From assembly GCF_022539505.1 (NCBI RefSeq), contig NC_061512.1, positions 256,138,510-256,202,509 on the forward strand: 64,000 nt of DNA, in the 5' to 3' direction. Within the stretch, counting starts at the first letter, position 1. The number at the start of each line of letters is the position of its first letter. The notes beneath the pieces are model-generated. The model saw only the letters and a program-made list of their open reading frames with translations, had not been told where the DNA came from and made no database searches. Below, one piece after another: positions 1-10,934 of the stretch. Position numbers and translations under genes: made by a program. The DNA is from Lolium rigidum (taxonomy: Eukaryota; Streptophyta; Magnoliopsida; Poales; Poaceae).

Positions 1-1
1 A

Positions 2-1183
2 AGATATCGTCGGTATGATAGAGACGACGAAGGATATGAGCGCCGCGCTAAGGGGAGGTCAAGGGAGCAGGAAGACATGGATAGACACTGGGACTGTCCC
101 TTCTTTAAGCACTGCTGGGATTCAGGAATGAGCCGATTGCCCACAATCGACAGCTGCCCGGAGTGTAGACAACAGAAGAAGGATGCAGGAGGAGTTTCAG
201 TTTTCAAGCGTCTAGGGCCTCTCCCACCACAGAACAAACGAGCTGAGTCATCTCAAGATGAAGACTTTGAGGAGTCAGAAGATGAAGAAGAGGATAGATA
301 CCACCGGCCAAGGTGGTGTCCTGATGGACTCAGCCACTCCCAGAAGCGTAGGGTTCAGCGGCTACAAAGCTTGGAGCAAGCCGAGGCGCAATACCTGCAC
401 ACGTTGAGGAAAGCGCGGCCCGATCTGGCCGTGAAAATTCAGCAAACTTTGGACGAGGAGAATCGTCCACCGAAGAAAGAATGGCGCCCCAAGCAAGTAA
501 AAGTCGATGTGGGTACATCGGCTGGCACAAATATGGTGTTCATACTTCCCTCGGAGTTTCGAGCTCCAGAAACTGAAGAAGTGCCGATAGCACAATTTGA
601 CTGCAGTCCACGGCCAGTTATCTTTGAAAAGCCTCGAGAGAAAGGCTACAAACATTTGAAGGCCTTGTACCTGAAAGGTTATATCAATGGGCAGCCGGTC
701 GGCAGGATGCTGGTTGACACGGGAGCGGCAGTCAACATAATGCCATACTCCATGCTACGACGTTTGGGACGCTCTAATGCAGACTTGATCAAGACCAACG
801 TCACACTAAGCGACTTCAACGGCCAAGCCTCAGAGACGCAAGGCGTTCTGAACGTGGATTTAACCGTAGGCCGAAAGACCATCCCTACATCATTCTTCAT
901 CGTCGATAGCAAGAGCACCTACGCTGTCCTGCTAGGGAGGGATTGGATTCGCGCCAACTGCTGCATTCCATCTACAATGCACCAATGCCTGATACAGTGG
1001 GATGGAAATGAAGTGGAGGTCGTGCATGCAGATGATTCGACCGAGGTCTCCATAGCTGGCATGAATATTTGGGACTCGAAAGACCAAGAGCCGCTCTCTG
1101 GAATCAGTTTGGACGACTGTGATCGCATCGAGGTTTCAAAAAACGGGGTGAGGCTGGTCTTATCCACCGGCCTGACAGAGTAG
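2..1183 (+). CDS. Gag C-terminus and retropepsin of gypsy A (partial)
   Basis: The frame is open to the window edge, so the start is outside; the first internal ATG is at 77. The first 25 residues are Arg/Asp-rich (RYRRYDRDDEGYERR), typical of a gag tail. A Cys/His cluster (CPFFKHCW followed by CPEC) resembles the variant zinc knuckle of this gypsy group. A Glu/Asp-rich linker follows. Counting from the ATG at 77, the aspartic protease has its catalytic motif DTGAAVNIMPY with Asp near residue 214, and the later hydrophobic strand and flap partner (AVLLGRDWI). The protease matures gag-pol in the virus-like particle. The frame stops at 1181-1183 rather than running into reverse transcriptase, so pol is broken here. 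Confidence 0.85.
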   Translation, partial: RYRRYDRDDEGYERRAKGRSREQEDMDRHWDCPFFKHCWDSGMSRLPTIDSCPECRQQKKDAGGVSVFKRLGPLPPQNKRAESSQDEDFEESEDEEEDRYHRPRWCPDGLSHSQKRRVQRLQSLEQAEAQYLHTLRKARPDLAVKIQQTLDEENRPPKKEWRPKQVKVDVGTSAGTNMVFILPSEFRAPETEEVPIAQFDCSPRPVIFEKPREKGYKHLKALYLKGYINGQPVGRMLVDTGAAVNIMPYSMLRRLGRSNADLIKTNVTLSDFNGQASETQGVLNVDLTVGRKTIPTSFFIVDSKSTYAVLLGRDWIRANCCIPSTMHQCLIQWDGNEVEVVHADDSTEVSIAGMNIWDSKDQEPLSGISLDDCDRIEVSKNGVRLVLSTGLTE

Positions 1184-1197
1184 CAAGACCAGAGGCA

Positions 1198-1650
1198 ATG
1201 GACGTACGTGGCAAGGCCGATCCCTGCGATCGGCCCCAAAAAATAAAAAGCAATGATCTCGCCTCAAGCATGTCACGTAGTCATCATAGAGCACCAATAA
1301 GTTGTAAACCCTCATTGAGCAATGCAATCAAGAAGGAGGCCGATTCTAGCAATCGGCCAAAATTATCCTTGCCATACGTTTTGCCTGGGTTCAGCATCGA
1401 TCTAGCAGGCGATGGGAAGCTAGGGTATGGGTTTACATCAGCTGATGAACTAGGAGAGATTGACATTGGTCCTGGGGATAAGCCACGACCAACATTCATC
1501 AGCAAAACCCAGCCGATGTTCAAGTACAGTTCCTGGAATCAGACAACTGGAGAGCCGATATCTTCAATTACTTGAAAGATTCGGCTCGGGGGGCACCTAA
1601 TATGGAATATCGGACGATGAAATATGGGGCCGATGCACGAAATCGGCCAG
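1198..1650 (+). pseudogene. Collapsed pol remnant of gypsy A
   Basis: Degenerate coding sequence after the protease. The stretch around 1385-1510 encodes the conserved spacer that precedes reverse transcriptase in these elements (LGYGFTSADEL, then EIDIGPGDKPRPTFIS). About 20 bases later another frame reads WRADIFNYLKDSARG, which resembles the segment between RNase H and integrase. Reverse transcriptase and RNase H are therefore deleted, and the integrase is also absent before the antisense gene begins. Element A could not have been autonomous in this form. The assignment of the second segment is by resemblance only. Confidence 0.6.
1215..1649. repeat. Three GGCCGAT-N7-ATCGGCC palindromes
   Basis: Perfect interrupted inverted repeats with identical 7-base arms and 7-base spacers at 1215-1235, 1338-1358 and 1629-1649. 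The spacers differ from one another. Related forms with shorter arms or the opposite order occur at 12480-12501, 14307-14325, 14649-14667 and in the X LTRs. Confidence 0.85.
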
Positions 1651-1793
1651 TAAAAAAAAATATACACACAACAACAGGATACAAGTACAGCCGATGCACT
1701 GACATCGACTTTAGAACTGAAAAGCCGATGCACAGCCATAGACTCTAGAAGTACAAGCTCGATTGAGCAGTTATCAGGTTACATGGGGAGGTT

Positions 1794-3663
1794 CTACTGA
1801 AGGAATGCCTCAAGGGCATGGAGGGCGTCAGCACGAACACGATCCACCTCGGCACTCTCGGCCTCATCATCTTCGTCCTTGCCTGTCACCAGCTGCTTGT
1901 TCAAGGCGCGTATTTCGGCCAGATCAGTCTTCAGTTCAGCTTTGAGGCCTTCTGCTTCCTCGTGGGAGTGGGCGATAAGGGCTTCCTTAGCTTGGATAAG
2001 CTGTTTGGTTGCCCGGACCTTCTCTTCAAGGGCCTCCAACTCCTTTCGCAAGGCCTCAAGTTCAGCAGTACTGACAGAGGTGTCAGTTTTGGCGTCCAAA
2101 GCTGCCTTTTTCTCATTAAGCCGTTGGCATTTGTCTGCAATATCGGCTTTCAACGGAAGCTGGGCGTGGCGCAGGTCGATTCTCTGACGAGCCAATTTCA
2201 CCCTTGACCTGTAGGCAGACAGAGTCACAACTGGCCAGAGTTTCACCTGCAACGTCACCGGGAGGTGAGGCTGGATGTCTTCTAGAATGCTCTTCACTTC
2301 CTCGGAGTTTTCAACCAATGTCTCAATGGAGGAGTAGAGCAGGGCCTTGAGATGCTGGAGTTGACCATGTGTAGCGCTGGGTCTTGACTCTTCGCTTGCT
2401 TTAGCAGTAGCCGGTTCGATGGATTCAGGGTCGAACGTTAACAAGCTTGAGAGGTCATAACCCTGACAAACAACAAGAACAACGTCAGTATACAGCGAAA
2501 GAAAAGGGTAAAGCTAAGGGAAGGGAGTATACCTCTCCTAAGACCAGAGGAACAGCCGATGACGAGTTGATCGGCTCTTGTGTTTCTGCTGAGGGCTTGG
2601 CCAAGTTGGCAATCTTGTCAGCTACACTCGAAGAAGTTGCTAAGTCCAGGGTGGCGGATGGCATCGGTACCTCCTCGGCTTCCCCACTAGAGGTGTCATC
2701 AGTCTGCAAAGGAAGTGGTTAGCCGATGGGAACAGCAATGGGTTAGCATGAAATATGAGCCAGGGAGAGTTTGGAGGGTAATTACATTCGAAGTCTCCTG
2801 GTTTAATGAAGAAGCTTGTGGTTCCTTACGAGCCCTCTTGATACACCGGCTCTTTGTGCGTAGACTGCCCTGCCCTGCTTTGATGGGAGCCTGGGAAGCA
2901 GCAGGTTCAGGAGCTGACCTTTTCTTGGAAGCCGACGGTGGCAAGTCTGGCTGGCTCTGCGTGGTGGTTCTCCCAGAGTTGCCCGAGCTCGATTCCCCAC
3001 GACTGGACTGTGTATCCTCACTGGAGTTTTCGTCAGTAGAGGCCTGTAAAAGAAATACAAGCATGTTGCAAAGGCCTAGAAGGATAGATGAGATCAGCCA
3101 AGGCGTGGATCAGCTTACGTGCAAACTTTCTTGAACTGGAGTAGGGCTTTGGCGCTTCAAGGTCTTCCTGGCAGCTACTTTCCTCACTGCTGTTCTCGCC
3201 TTGACTGAGGCTCGGGGGGCAGCTAGCCCAGAAGATACTCTGCTCTTGGAAGCCGATTTGGGCGTCATCGGCTGACTCTGCATCACAACCTTTTTCAAAG
3301 ATGGTGAGTTCTTGCAGAAGAGGACCACCGGAGTCGGTGGGAGGAATGCTGAAGGGGAGCCATCATCATGTACGAGTTACGGACCGTCTTGTTGCTGCAA
3401 GGAGACAGAGCAAGGTTATAAAAGAAAGGAATTATTGTAGGCCACTTCGAGGTAATTCGTGAGTAGTGGTACCTGTTCTGCAGGGATATCATTCAGCATC
3501 AAGTTGTTTCAGCAAGGGTCCCAGAGCTCTCCTGAAGGCATGAGTCTTCCACATTGACCACCAGGTCTCAAAACCATCGGTTGATGAGGTAAAAGAGAGG
3601 TTGTGAGGAACTGGGATAGCTAGAGCATCAAAGAAGGAGTAACACCTCTGACCGGTGAGGACA
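1794..3663 (-). pseudogene. 3' part of antisense plant-mobile-domain gene of gypsy A
   Basis: Distal exons of the gene whose 5' part is at 10940-12307; gypsy Y separates the two. Next to the Y junction the protein resumes with the end of the mobile domain (FFDALAIPVPHNLSF, then FETWWSMWKTH, to about 3486). Ser/Pro/Lys-rich exons follow (about 3330-3110, 3050-2790 and 2709-2530), and a final exon of about 215 codons (2444-1794) that is strongly coiled-coil (KELEALEEKVRATKQLIQAK) and ends in LEAFLQ. The order matches the homologous gene in X at 17280-19117. Function is unknown. The mobile domain is related to MAIL1/MAIN-type proteins and is often found inside transposons. Confidence 0.75.
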
Positions 3664-3668
3664 TCGGG

Positions 3669-4055
3669 TGACATAGGCATACCCAATGGGCCTGCCGAAG
3701 AAGGTACCCGGGGTTTACTGAAGGCCCATTACTCGAAGAATAAGAAGATTCGGAAGCCCAAGATACTACTAAGGAAAGCTAGAGTTGTAATAGGAGTCAT
3801 CGTTTGTAATCTTGCGAGATGGGTTGGAAACCCTCCCGGACTCTGTAAACGTGTGTATTACGAATCCCTCGGCTCCGCCTCCTATATAAGGGGGAGTCGA
3901 GGGACAAAGAGAGGATCGAATTTATTGTCAACACAACCCTAGTTTTATATTCGTCGAGTACTTTTCGGCTGAAACCTTCGAGATCTACTTGCCCTCTACA
4001 TCTAACTAAACCCTAGTCTACAATCCGTAGGCATTGACAAGTTAATACCTTGTCA
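3669..4055 (+). repeat. 5' LTR of gypsy Y
   Basis: Direct repeat of 10550-10934. It contains a TATA box (CTATATAAGG near 3882-3891; copy near 10764), the expected promoter of the element. It ends CCTTGTCA. Confidence 0.93.
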
Positions 4056-4075
4056 ATTGGCGCCGTCTGTGGGAA
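4056..4075 (+). promoter_or_regulatory. Primer-binding site of gypsy Y
   Basis: TTGGCGCCGTCTGTGGG begins one base after the LTR end. TGGCGCC is the usual tRNA-complementary start in grass gypsy elements. I do not assign the tRNA. Confidence 0.8.
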
Positions 4076-4101
4076 CTAGAGGCGACAAGGAGCTGATCTC
4101 G

Positions 4102-4959
4102 ATGGCACGTTCAAAATCGTCGACTTCATCAGTAGCAAGCAACATCATGGACAGAGGTAAACAGATCGAAACTGGTCTCGTTGATTTTGTTCCTCACCCG
4201 CCCTCCCGTTTGGATGCATATGCGTATCTGGAGGAGCCTATGGAGATGACGTTCGGAAGATTCCACTTTTGCGTCGGGAAAGAGGGAGCGTATCGTCTCG
4301 AAATTCCGATTTCGTCGAGATTGTCGGCGGTCGATTCCGATTTTTCGAACTCAACATCGTCAATCGAGTCAGGCGAAGAAGAGACTTCATCGCCACGCTT
4401 CATCAGCACCAGGGCAAGCGAAAAGCTCGCCAAGATCTTCAGCGACATGTCCTTCGAGTCATCCGCGGACTCCTATATAAGCGATGACTCGAGCAGCGTC
4501 GACAGCTTCGATTTCATCGACAAATCCACTACAATGGGCAAGGTCTTCGCCAATCTTTATGATGGTGTCACCAAACATAGCACATATCTGAATACAAAAT
4601 ACCATCAGATTTATGCCATCGGAGAGCCAAGTCGTGATCAAGAGGAAACATCTGAGGCTTTTGACGATCTGGGAAATCCATACGTCGATCCCTCTAATCT
4701 ACGACAAGGTTTAGGCAGTAAATACGTCGGACCTGAGCCTCGCGATAGAGTTCAACTCCCGCGGGCAGCATGGGATAGAGCCGCAAGAGCTATGGATGGC
4801 TCAGAACCAATGGCTACAACAGCCACGCCAGCAGAGTTGCAAGCATATCAATATAGGCTCGCACGAGCTGCAAGGGAATTGGAAAAACAGACAGCTGCTT
4901 TAAATAGAAGAAAGGAGGCAGCCTCCGCTTCAAGTAGGCGAAGAGCGGAGTTAAGTCGA
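4102..4959 (+). pseudogene. Gag N-terminal stub of gypsy Y
   Basis: An open frame from the first ATG after the primer-binding site (4102), of about 286 codons, is cut by the Z insertion; the last few codons to the stop at 4962 come from Z. The N-terminus is Ser/Asp-rich. The end is a charged helix (TPAELQAYQYRLARAAREL followed by AALNRRKEAA) like the N-terminal region of grass gypsy gag proteins. No capsid core or zinc knuckle is present before the break. This is an intact-looking but truncated gag leader. The remaining gag-pol is either lost or in the sequence gap. Confidence 0.6.
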
Positions 4960-5083
4960 TGATACGTCTCCAACGTATCTATAATTTCTGATGTTCCATG
5001 CTTGTTTTATGACAATACCGACATGTTTTGTTCACACTTTATGTCATTATTATGCGTTTTCCGGAACTAACCTATTGACGAGA
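4960..5083 (+). mobile_element. Element Z: start of another LTR, cut by gap
   Basis: TGATACGTCTCCAACGTATC begins abruptly inside the Y gag. It matches, with divergence, the reverse complement of the outer LTR ends at 27363 and 32451 (gypsy G2), including the later words TTCCATGC, ACTTTATGTCAT and GGAACTAACCTATT. It is therefore the 5' end of a related LTR. The 5 bases before it are gtcga. Its other end is not visible after the gap. Confidence 0.8.
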
Positions 5084-5183
5084 NNNNNNNNNNNNNNNNN
5101 NNNNNNNNNNNNNNNNNNNNNNNNNNNNNNNNNNNNNNNNNNNNNNNNNNNNNNNNNNNNNNNNNNNNNNNNNNNNNNNNNNN
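5084..5183. other. Assembly gap of exactly 100 N
   Basis: A run of exactly 100 N is a conventional placeholder for unknown length. It interrupts an LTR, so it probably reflects repeat collapse. True sizes of Z and Y are unknown. Confidence 0.95.
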
Positions 5184-5367
5184 TTTAACTATACAATATA
5201 GAATATGTTTGCAACAATACGGGCGACATATTTGAAGAAAATCGACAGGGAAAATCAATTCCGGCTCAATATATTATCTATGGTCATCCGTCCGGTATTT
5301 GCGGTCGCGAGTACTATGTTCGACATAACTACCCCTTTCGAAGAATTCAGAGTCCATCAGAAGAAGT

Positions 5368-8300
5368 TCATCCATCATATCTTACTGCTACGGGGGTCAC
5401 ATAATCATCAATTTTGCTTACATCCCTCTTCCTCTTCGCCATCTTGGCTAAGCACTTGGTAACAATTTGGCTCATGTCAAACTTGGGATAGCAGATTTTG
5501 ATCATCATCATCGCAAACCTGGCACCAGCAGATAATTGAGCTCGTACAAAGTGATGGATACGAGGAGCATCTTGAAACTTCTCCAACAACCCAAGAATAG
5601 TGTCGGGTGCCTCGTTTCGAGGAAACAGCGTCTTGTAAACCAAAGTCAATGTCCTGGTGCAGAAATCAAGGAACTCGCGAACCTGACAGGCACGGTCTTG
5701 AAACCTAACAATTTGTCGGGTCCGTTCAGGAGTGGCCCAGAATAAAGAACCATGGTCAAGAGAAAGGTTGACGAGAAGATTTGTCCTCGTATTCACCCTT
5801 TCATCTTCAGCAGCAGCGTCGATAAAGGAGCCTAGATCGGTGACAGCATAAGAATCTTGAACAAGGAAGTAGCGAGAAAACGGGAATTTCGGTTTGCAAG
5901 AGCATACCTGACATATCTGCAACGGCTTCAATCATCAAATCAAGCATAAAATTTTCTCGAGTAGTTGCTTTCTCGGCTTGAAATAGCAGCTTCCTTGGCA
6001 GTTATGGCTTCTTTAGCTTGTTGAAGAGCAATCTTTTCCTTATCGGATGCTTTGTGAAATTGCTCCATCATCGCAAGAGTTTGCTTTTTCATGGACTGAA
6101 GTTGTTGGCGAAGTTCTTGCAAATCTTGTGAGGAGTGTTTACTCGAAGAACCTTCGACAAGGTTATCAGCAACAAGTGTTTTCTTCGAGAAGGAGGAAGC
6201 GAGGAAAGGTATCGGCAAGATGAGGACTCGCGGAGTAGTTATCAAATATCAAGCTGGAAAAGAAAATTTCAATATCAATGATCACGCAAAATAGAATTCC
6301 ATTGATCTTCGAGGAAATTTACAAGGATATTACGAGGAGTTCTTCAAAAGACCTACTACGACTATTGTCGCCAAAACTATTATGGCGACAATACCTAAGA
6401 AACGAGAAAATAAAGAAAAGAAAAGACGAGGGCATTCAACTAGACCTCCGGCTTCGATGAGCTAGGATTTGAAGTTGGCTTGATCCCAAGATAGGCAAGG
6501 ATTTTCTTCGTGTTGGGCTTCGCAGCTCTGATCAGTGATCGCCACTTCGTGATTTCCATCTCATGTGTGTCGCCAACTTTGGTCCAGTCGATATTCTGCT
6601 GGCTGTCGGCAACAAGGGCGACAGTGCTTTCAACAGCGACCTTCATATTTTCTTGGCGTACCTTCGGTCCAAGATCTTCGGTGGATTAAAACACTTGGCA
6701 AGAGCAAGGAAAGTTGCGGGTTCCTCTTTCTTCGGAAAGAAGTAGGGGAAGAGTCGCGACGATCCTGCTTTAGCTTGCTCAATGCCCTCGCGTGCTTCGT
6801 TCCATGAAACTCAAGGAACGAAAGGGCGTCAAGAAGAGGATCATTGTCGGGATCTTCCAGTTCAAATTCTCGAGATGTTTTACTGTCAAGACAAAAATGT
6901 ATTGATCAACAAACGAGTGCAGGAAAGAAAGTCCAAAGAATGCGGAGCGGTTCGGATACTTAACGACAAAGCGACGGTTTTGCGACCTTAGGCGTTTGAT
7001 AATCGCTTCCTCGCGAGCAGATTGCGCGGCTATATGCTCGCTTAGTGAAGTCTCGGCATCATGAAGTTTCTTCTTAAGATCTTCGACACCAGCAGCGTCG
7101 GCCTTGGCCTTGTCAGCCTCTGCCTTAGCTTGACTAGCATATGATTCGGCCTTTTTACGAGCCTCTTCACTTTGCTCTAATTTTTGAGCAAGTGTGTTGG
7201 CACGTTCATTGGCTTCTGTCAGTTTTTCTGTCAAGAAAGATGAAGCTAGTTACAAACATCGACAAGAAAGAAGTGAGAAGGCAAGCGAGCAAAATGTTAC
7301 CTTCAGCTTTGCTAGCATAGTCACGGTACCCAACAAACTGGGCACCGAAGCGGATGAACTCCTTAATCAAAGGCTGTTAAAAGAAAGATGGAGAAAGAAA
7401 GTGTCGGTAGGAAACAAAAAGTGCGACAGCACAAAGTAAACAGAGAAAAACGTCGATAGCATCAGAAAATATTCAAGGACTTACATCATCCACAAGAGGA
7501 GTCGAGGAGCTACCCAATTGTAGGGTAGGCTGTATGATTGATTCAACTCTCGCCCTTTTTGGCGAAGGGACAAGAGGGCTTGCGGGGAGGAGTAGGTGCG
7601 TCGGTGTTTTGTTGAGGAGGTGAAGATTCTTCTCCTTCAATGCGCACCTCGAAACAACTAGAGTATGCGACGTACTCGTTCGAGCAGTCGCATCAAGAGC
7701 TGGTATTTCTTCCTCGTCATCACTACGATGAAATGGTGACAAGATAAGAAGCAAGATAGCCAAAGATCTTCAAGTAGCAAAACAATAAGAAAGAAAAAAT
7801 CACTTACGAACTGACGAGGGCTTCCAGGTATGGATCGAAAGCTGCCTTCCGACGTGAAGGAGCAGCTTCTTCGGCTTTGGAGGTGCCGGAATCTTCGACA
7901 TCAGTCCTTTTCCTTTTGTTCTTTGGAGAAACAGCAGGAGGGGGAGAGTGTGCCGAAGCAGTACCCTCGGATTCAGCTTCCTTTTCAGAAGATCCCGCAG
8001 ATTTTCGAGAACCTGCGGGTTCACTATTAGCGCCAGGAGCATCTTGGTTATCATCATCGATAATGGCTCGTTCTCCGACTTCCCCACCTTCAGGAAGGGG
8101 AGGAAGAGAGACAATAGATGGATGGTCCTGTATAAAGCACAGAGAGATGTCAATAAAAGAGTTATGCACAAGTTGTCAAACGAAAATAGAGAGTCGATAA
8201 AAAGTTACCTTGGGGAGAGCATTGGCGGCGCTATATGGTTTTATTCGACAAGAAGATGGGACAGGATCTTTTTTGCTAAGGGAGAAAATTTTTCGGACAA

Positions 8301-9149
8301 GCTTTTCTAAGTCCTTGACCGATAAATCCACCGACAGGCGACCGTATCCTTGTCGCCGGCATATTTCCGGAGGGGATTTTTGCGAGCACTGTAGAGGCTG
8401 CACTGCGATTCTAAGGAAATAAGGCTGTGATCTGAATACCCGATAGTTCTTGGCCGCGGGTGTTTTGCAGCTCGCGGATGCGGGTCATCGGTGCTTCCGT
8501 CGCCGTTTTTCTTCTTCGGTAGCTTCGCATCCCGAGAACGGCGACGGTGGATTCTCTCGGCACCGTCAAAAGGAGGAATATTGTCTTCAGCACATCCATG
8601 GTTCTCCTCATGGATGTACAGCCACTTCTTGCGCCATCCTTGAACTGAGTCAGGGAATTTGACGTCGAAATACTTGACATCGGGGCGAACACAGATAACA
8701 ACGCCGCCTATATTATAAGTGACATTGGGAGAACCATTGCGGCGACAAAAGAAAATGCGCTTCCATAGCGCCCGGTTAGGGCTGGATGCCAAGGAAGGCT
8801 TCGCGAGAGGGTGATGAAAATGGAAATGTGGAGGATGGAATTGGGTGTGAGGTGATGAAGTTGCGGTCCATAAACGAAAAGCAACCCCGAGGAAAAAGGG
8901 TGAATGGGGGCGAGAGAGGCCACGGATGAGATGATCGACGAAACTAACCCGATACTCCATTGGAGGGGTTGGGTAGCTTTCTTCACGGGGAAGCGAACCG
9001 CGTCCTGGTTTCTTGCTGATCCCCAGTTTCTTCAGCAGGTTGATGTCTTGTGAGGAGATTTTGGATCTCTCCCACTCTGTGTTCGCTAGATCTTCAGTCG
9101 CCATCTTCGATTCAGGTGTGCTGTGCCTGGTGAGTCTACGCGGAGGCAT
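5368..9149 (-). pseudogene. Antisense multi-exon gene of gypsy Y, PF04195-like
   Basis: Runs opposite to Y. It starts at the ATG at 9149, about 130 bp below a TATA box. Exon 1 (9149-8209) carries the 'putative gypsy type transposon' domain: YRVSFVDHLIRGLS, then in another frame LHHLTPNSILHISIFITL, then YNIGGVVICVRPDVKYFD and FPDSVQGWRKKWLYIHEE. Introns with GT-AG ends are visible, for example 8208-8128, and donors near 7805, 7485 and 7305. Later exons encode an acidic Ser-rich linker with a KNKRKR basic patch, a long Ala/Lys/Glu coiled coil (7230-6980), a second helical segment (6245-5940) and a C-terminal part ending at 5368. At least two single-base frameshifts break exon 1. The molecular function of this domain is unknown. 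Confidence 0.75.
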
Positions 9150-9280
9150 CAACAATGGCGCCGGAGCAAGGTGCGAGTATGGTTGAGCTCAAGAGCTTTG
9201 CGGCGCAAGGGAGGATTTTTGACAGAGGAGAACGGAGGAGCGGCGCGAGCGAAAGGACTAGAGGAGGAAGACGACGCCCT

Positions 9281-9287
9281 TATATAG
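9281..9287 (-). promoter_or_regulatory. TATA box of the Y antisense gene
   Basis: On the minus strand TATATAA lies about 132 bp upstream of the ATG at 9149, followed by a pyrimidine-rich leader. Position and context fit a plant core promoter that is independent of the LTRs. Confidence 0.65.
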
Positions 9288-9299
9288 AGGTGCGGTGAA

Positions 9300-10549
9300 C
9301 CGTCACGCCGTTGGATTGACAGATTACGCCACAGATGGTGTACACGTGGACAAGGGGTAAAAGGTAATTTCATATAGACGAGAAAGTGCAACAACTACAG
9401 TACTTACGCCAGGAAAAGCGGAGGACGTGTGTCCCCCACTTGCACGACGTGTCAATATGATGCGGAGTTTGGGCCCGCAAGGCAGTGAGAGAGAACATCT
9501 CGCGATTTCCAGATACAGTGATCATGGCTATCGTCAGCAATGATGTCACCTTGACAAGAGAAAATTTCGGCTACGAAGGTTTGTAAAGAATGGAGACAAC
9601 AGAAGATTGATGAATTATTTCAAGAGCCTTTGATCAAATACAAGTTTTTGCCCAAATGCTCGGGGGCTACTTTGGAAAAAATGAAAAGTTTGAGAAAGAC
9701 AAAATAGAAATGGTGTGAGCCTATGATCAAATACAAAATATTTGCTCATAGCCTCGGGGGCTACTCCCATCGGGAGCGCTGTTCGCGCATCCGAGAGATT
9801 TGAAAATTTCGGGAGAGAAAGAAAATATAGCGGCATAAGGCGTGGAGCCTACACCCAAGCACAAGTCCTTGGCTGTAGCCTCGGGGGCTACTCCCATCGG
9901 GAACGCTGTTCGCGTGCCCGATGAAATTATAAAAAAAAAAGAAGAGAGAAAGATAGAAGAACAAGAGAGTATATTTCGAGTTACAAGTAACTCTACATAT
10001 ACTCCCATCGGGAGAGCAATATAAGTCATCCGTTGACTCAATAAAATGTGCCATTCCAACAGCCAAATAAGCACTCGACAATATATTCTCGAACGCCAAA
10101 GTTGCGAACAATTTCCGAATGCCGCAAAACTTTGCGAAGGTAAGACCCGGATCCGTTCGAGTGGCGTGGCGCCGTCTCGACGTCGGTTTGCTACTTTTAT
10201 CCGTATCAACGGATACGAAGAAAAATCCTAACGGACGCGTTAGGTACCCGATAAATATAGCCGGGACTCGACGGAATGGTAAGACCTTAAGCGACACCTG
10301 TCGAAGTTTACACCGAGTATCCCGAGATCATGTCCGGGGACGTGATCTTGAAGTAGGTTTTTGCGGATTGCCACTAGAGCGGTTAACTAGTACACGATCC
10401 GTCGGATGAACTAGCCCCAATTACCATTATCCCTGTACAATATAGAAATTCATATGAAGAAATATAGAGAAGTTTAAAGTCATGTCGAGTAAATATAAAG
10501 GTGGAGATTTTCCACCGAATCCGTGATTCAAGCAAAATCTCGGGGCTAT
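9300..10549. repeat. Non-coding 3' region of Y with subrepeats
   Basis: No gene seen. Between about 9651 and 10020 a GC-rich unit recurs: CTCGGGGGCTAC at about 9660, GCCTCGGGGGCTACTCCCAT at 9751 and again at 9878, each followed by CGGGA(G/A)CGCTGTTCGCG, and a short form ACTCCCATCGGGAG at 10001. The units are separated by purine-rich, T-poor spacers. The polypurine tract and 3' LTR follow. Confidence 0.75.
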
Positions 10550-10934
10550 CGACATAGGCATACCCAATGGGCCTGCCGAAGAAGGTACCCGGGGTTTGTC
10601 GAAGGCCCATTACTCGAAGAATAAGAAGATTCGGAAGCCCAAGATACTACTAAGGAAAGCTAGAGTTGTAATAGGAGTCATCGTTTGTAATCTTGCGAGA
10701 TGGGTTGGAAACCCTCCCGGTCTCGTAAACGTGTGTATTACGAATCCCTCGGCTCCGCCTCCTATATAAGGGGAGTCGAGGGACAAAGAGAGGATCGAAT
10801 TTCTTGTCAACACAACCCTATTTTTATATTCGTCGAGTACTTTTCGGCTGAAACCTTCGAGATCTACTTGCCCTCTACATCTAACTAAACCCTAGTCTAC
10901 AATCCGTAGGCATTGACAAGTTAATACCTTGTCA
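10550..10934 (+). repeat. 3' LTR of gypsy Y
   Basis: Second copy of the LTR at 3669-4055, starting CGACATAGG instead of TGACATAGG. The target duplication tcggg follows at 10935-10939. A weak polypurine tract (AATCTCGGGGCTAT) precedes it. Confidence 0.93.

Noticed and set aside
330..1239. Minus-strand frames over the protease region
   Set aside because: They overlap a clear gag-protease frame and show no motif.
5067..5258. Frames reading through the N run
   Set aside because: Artefacts of the assembly gap.
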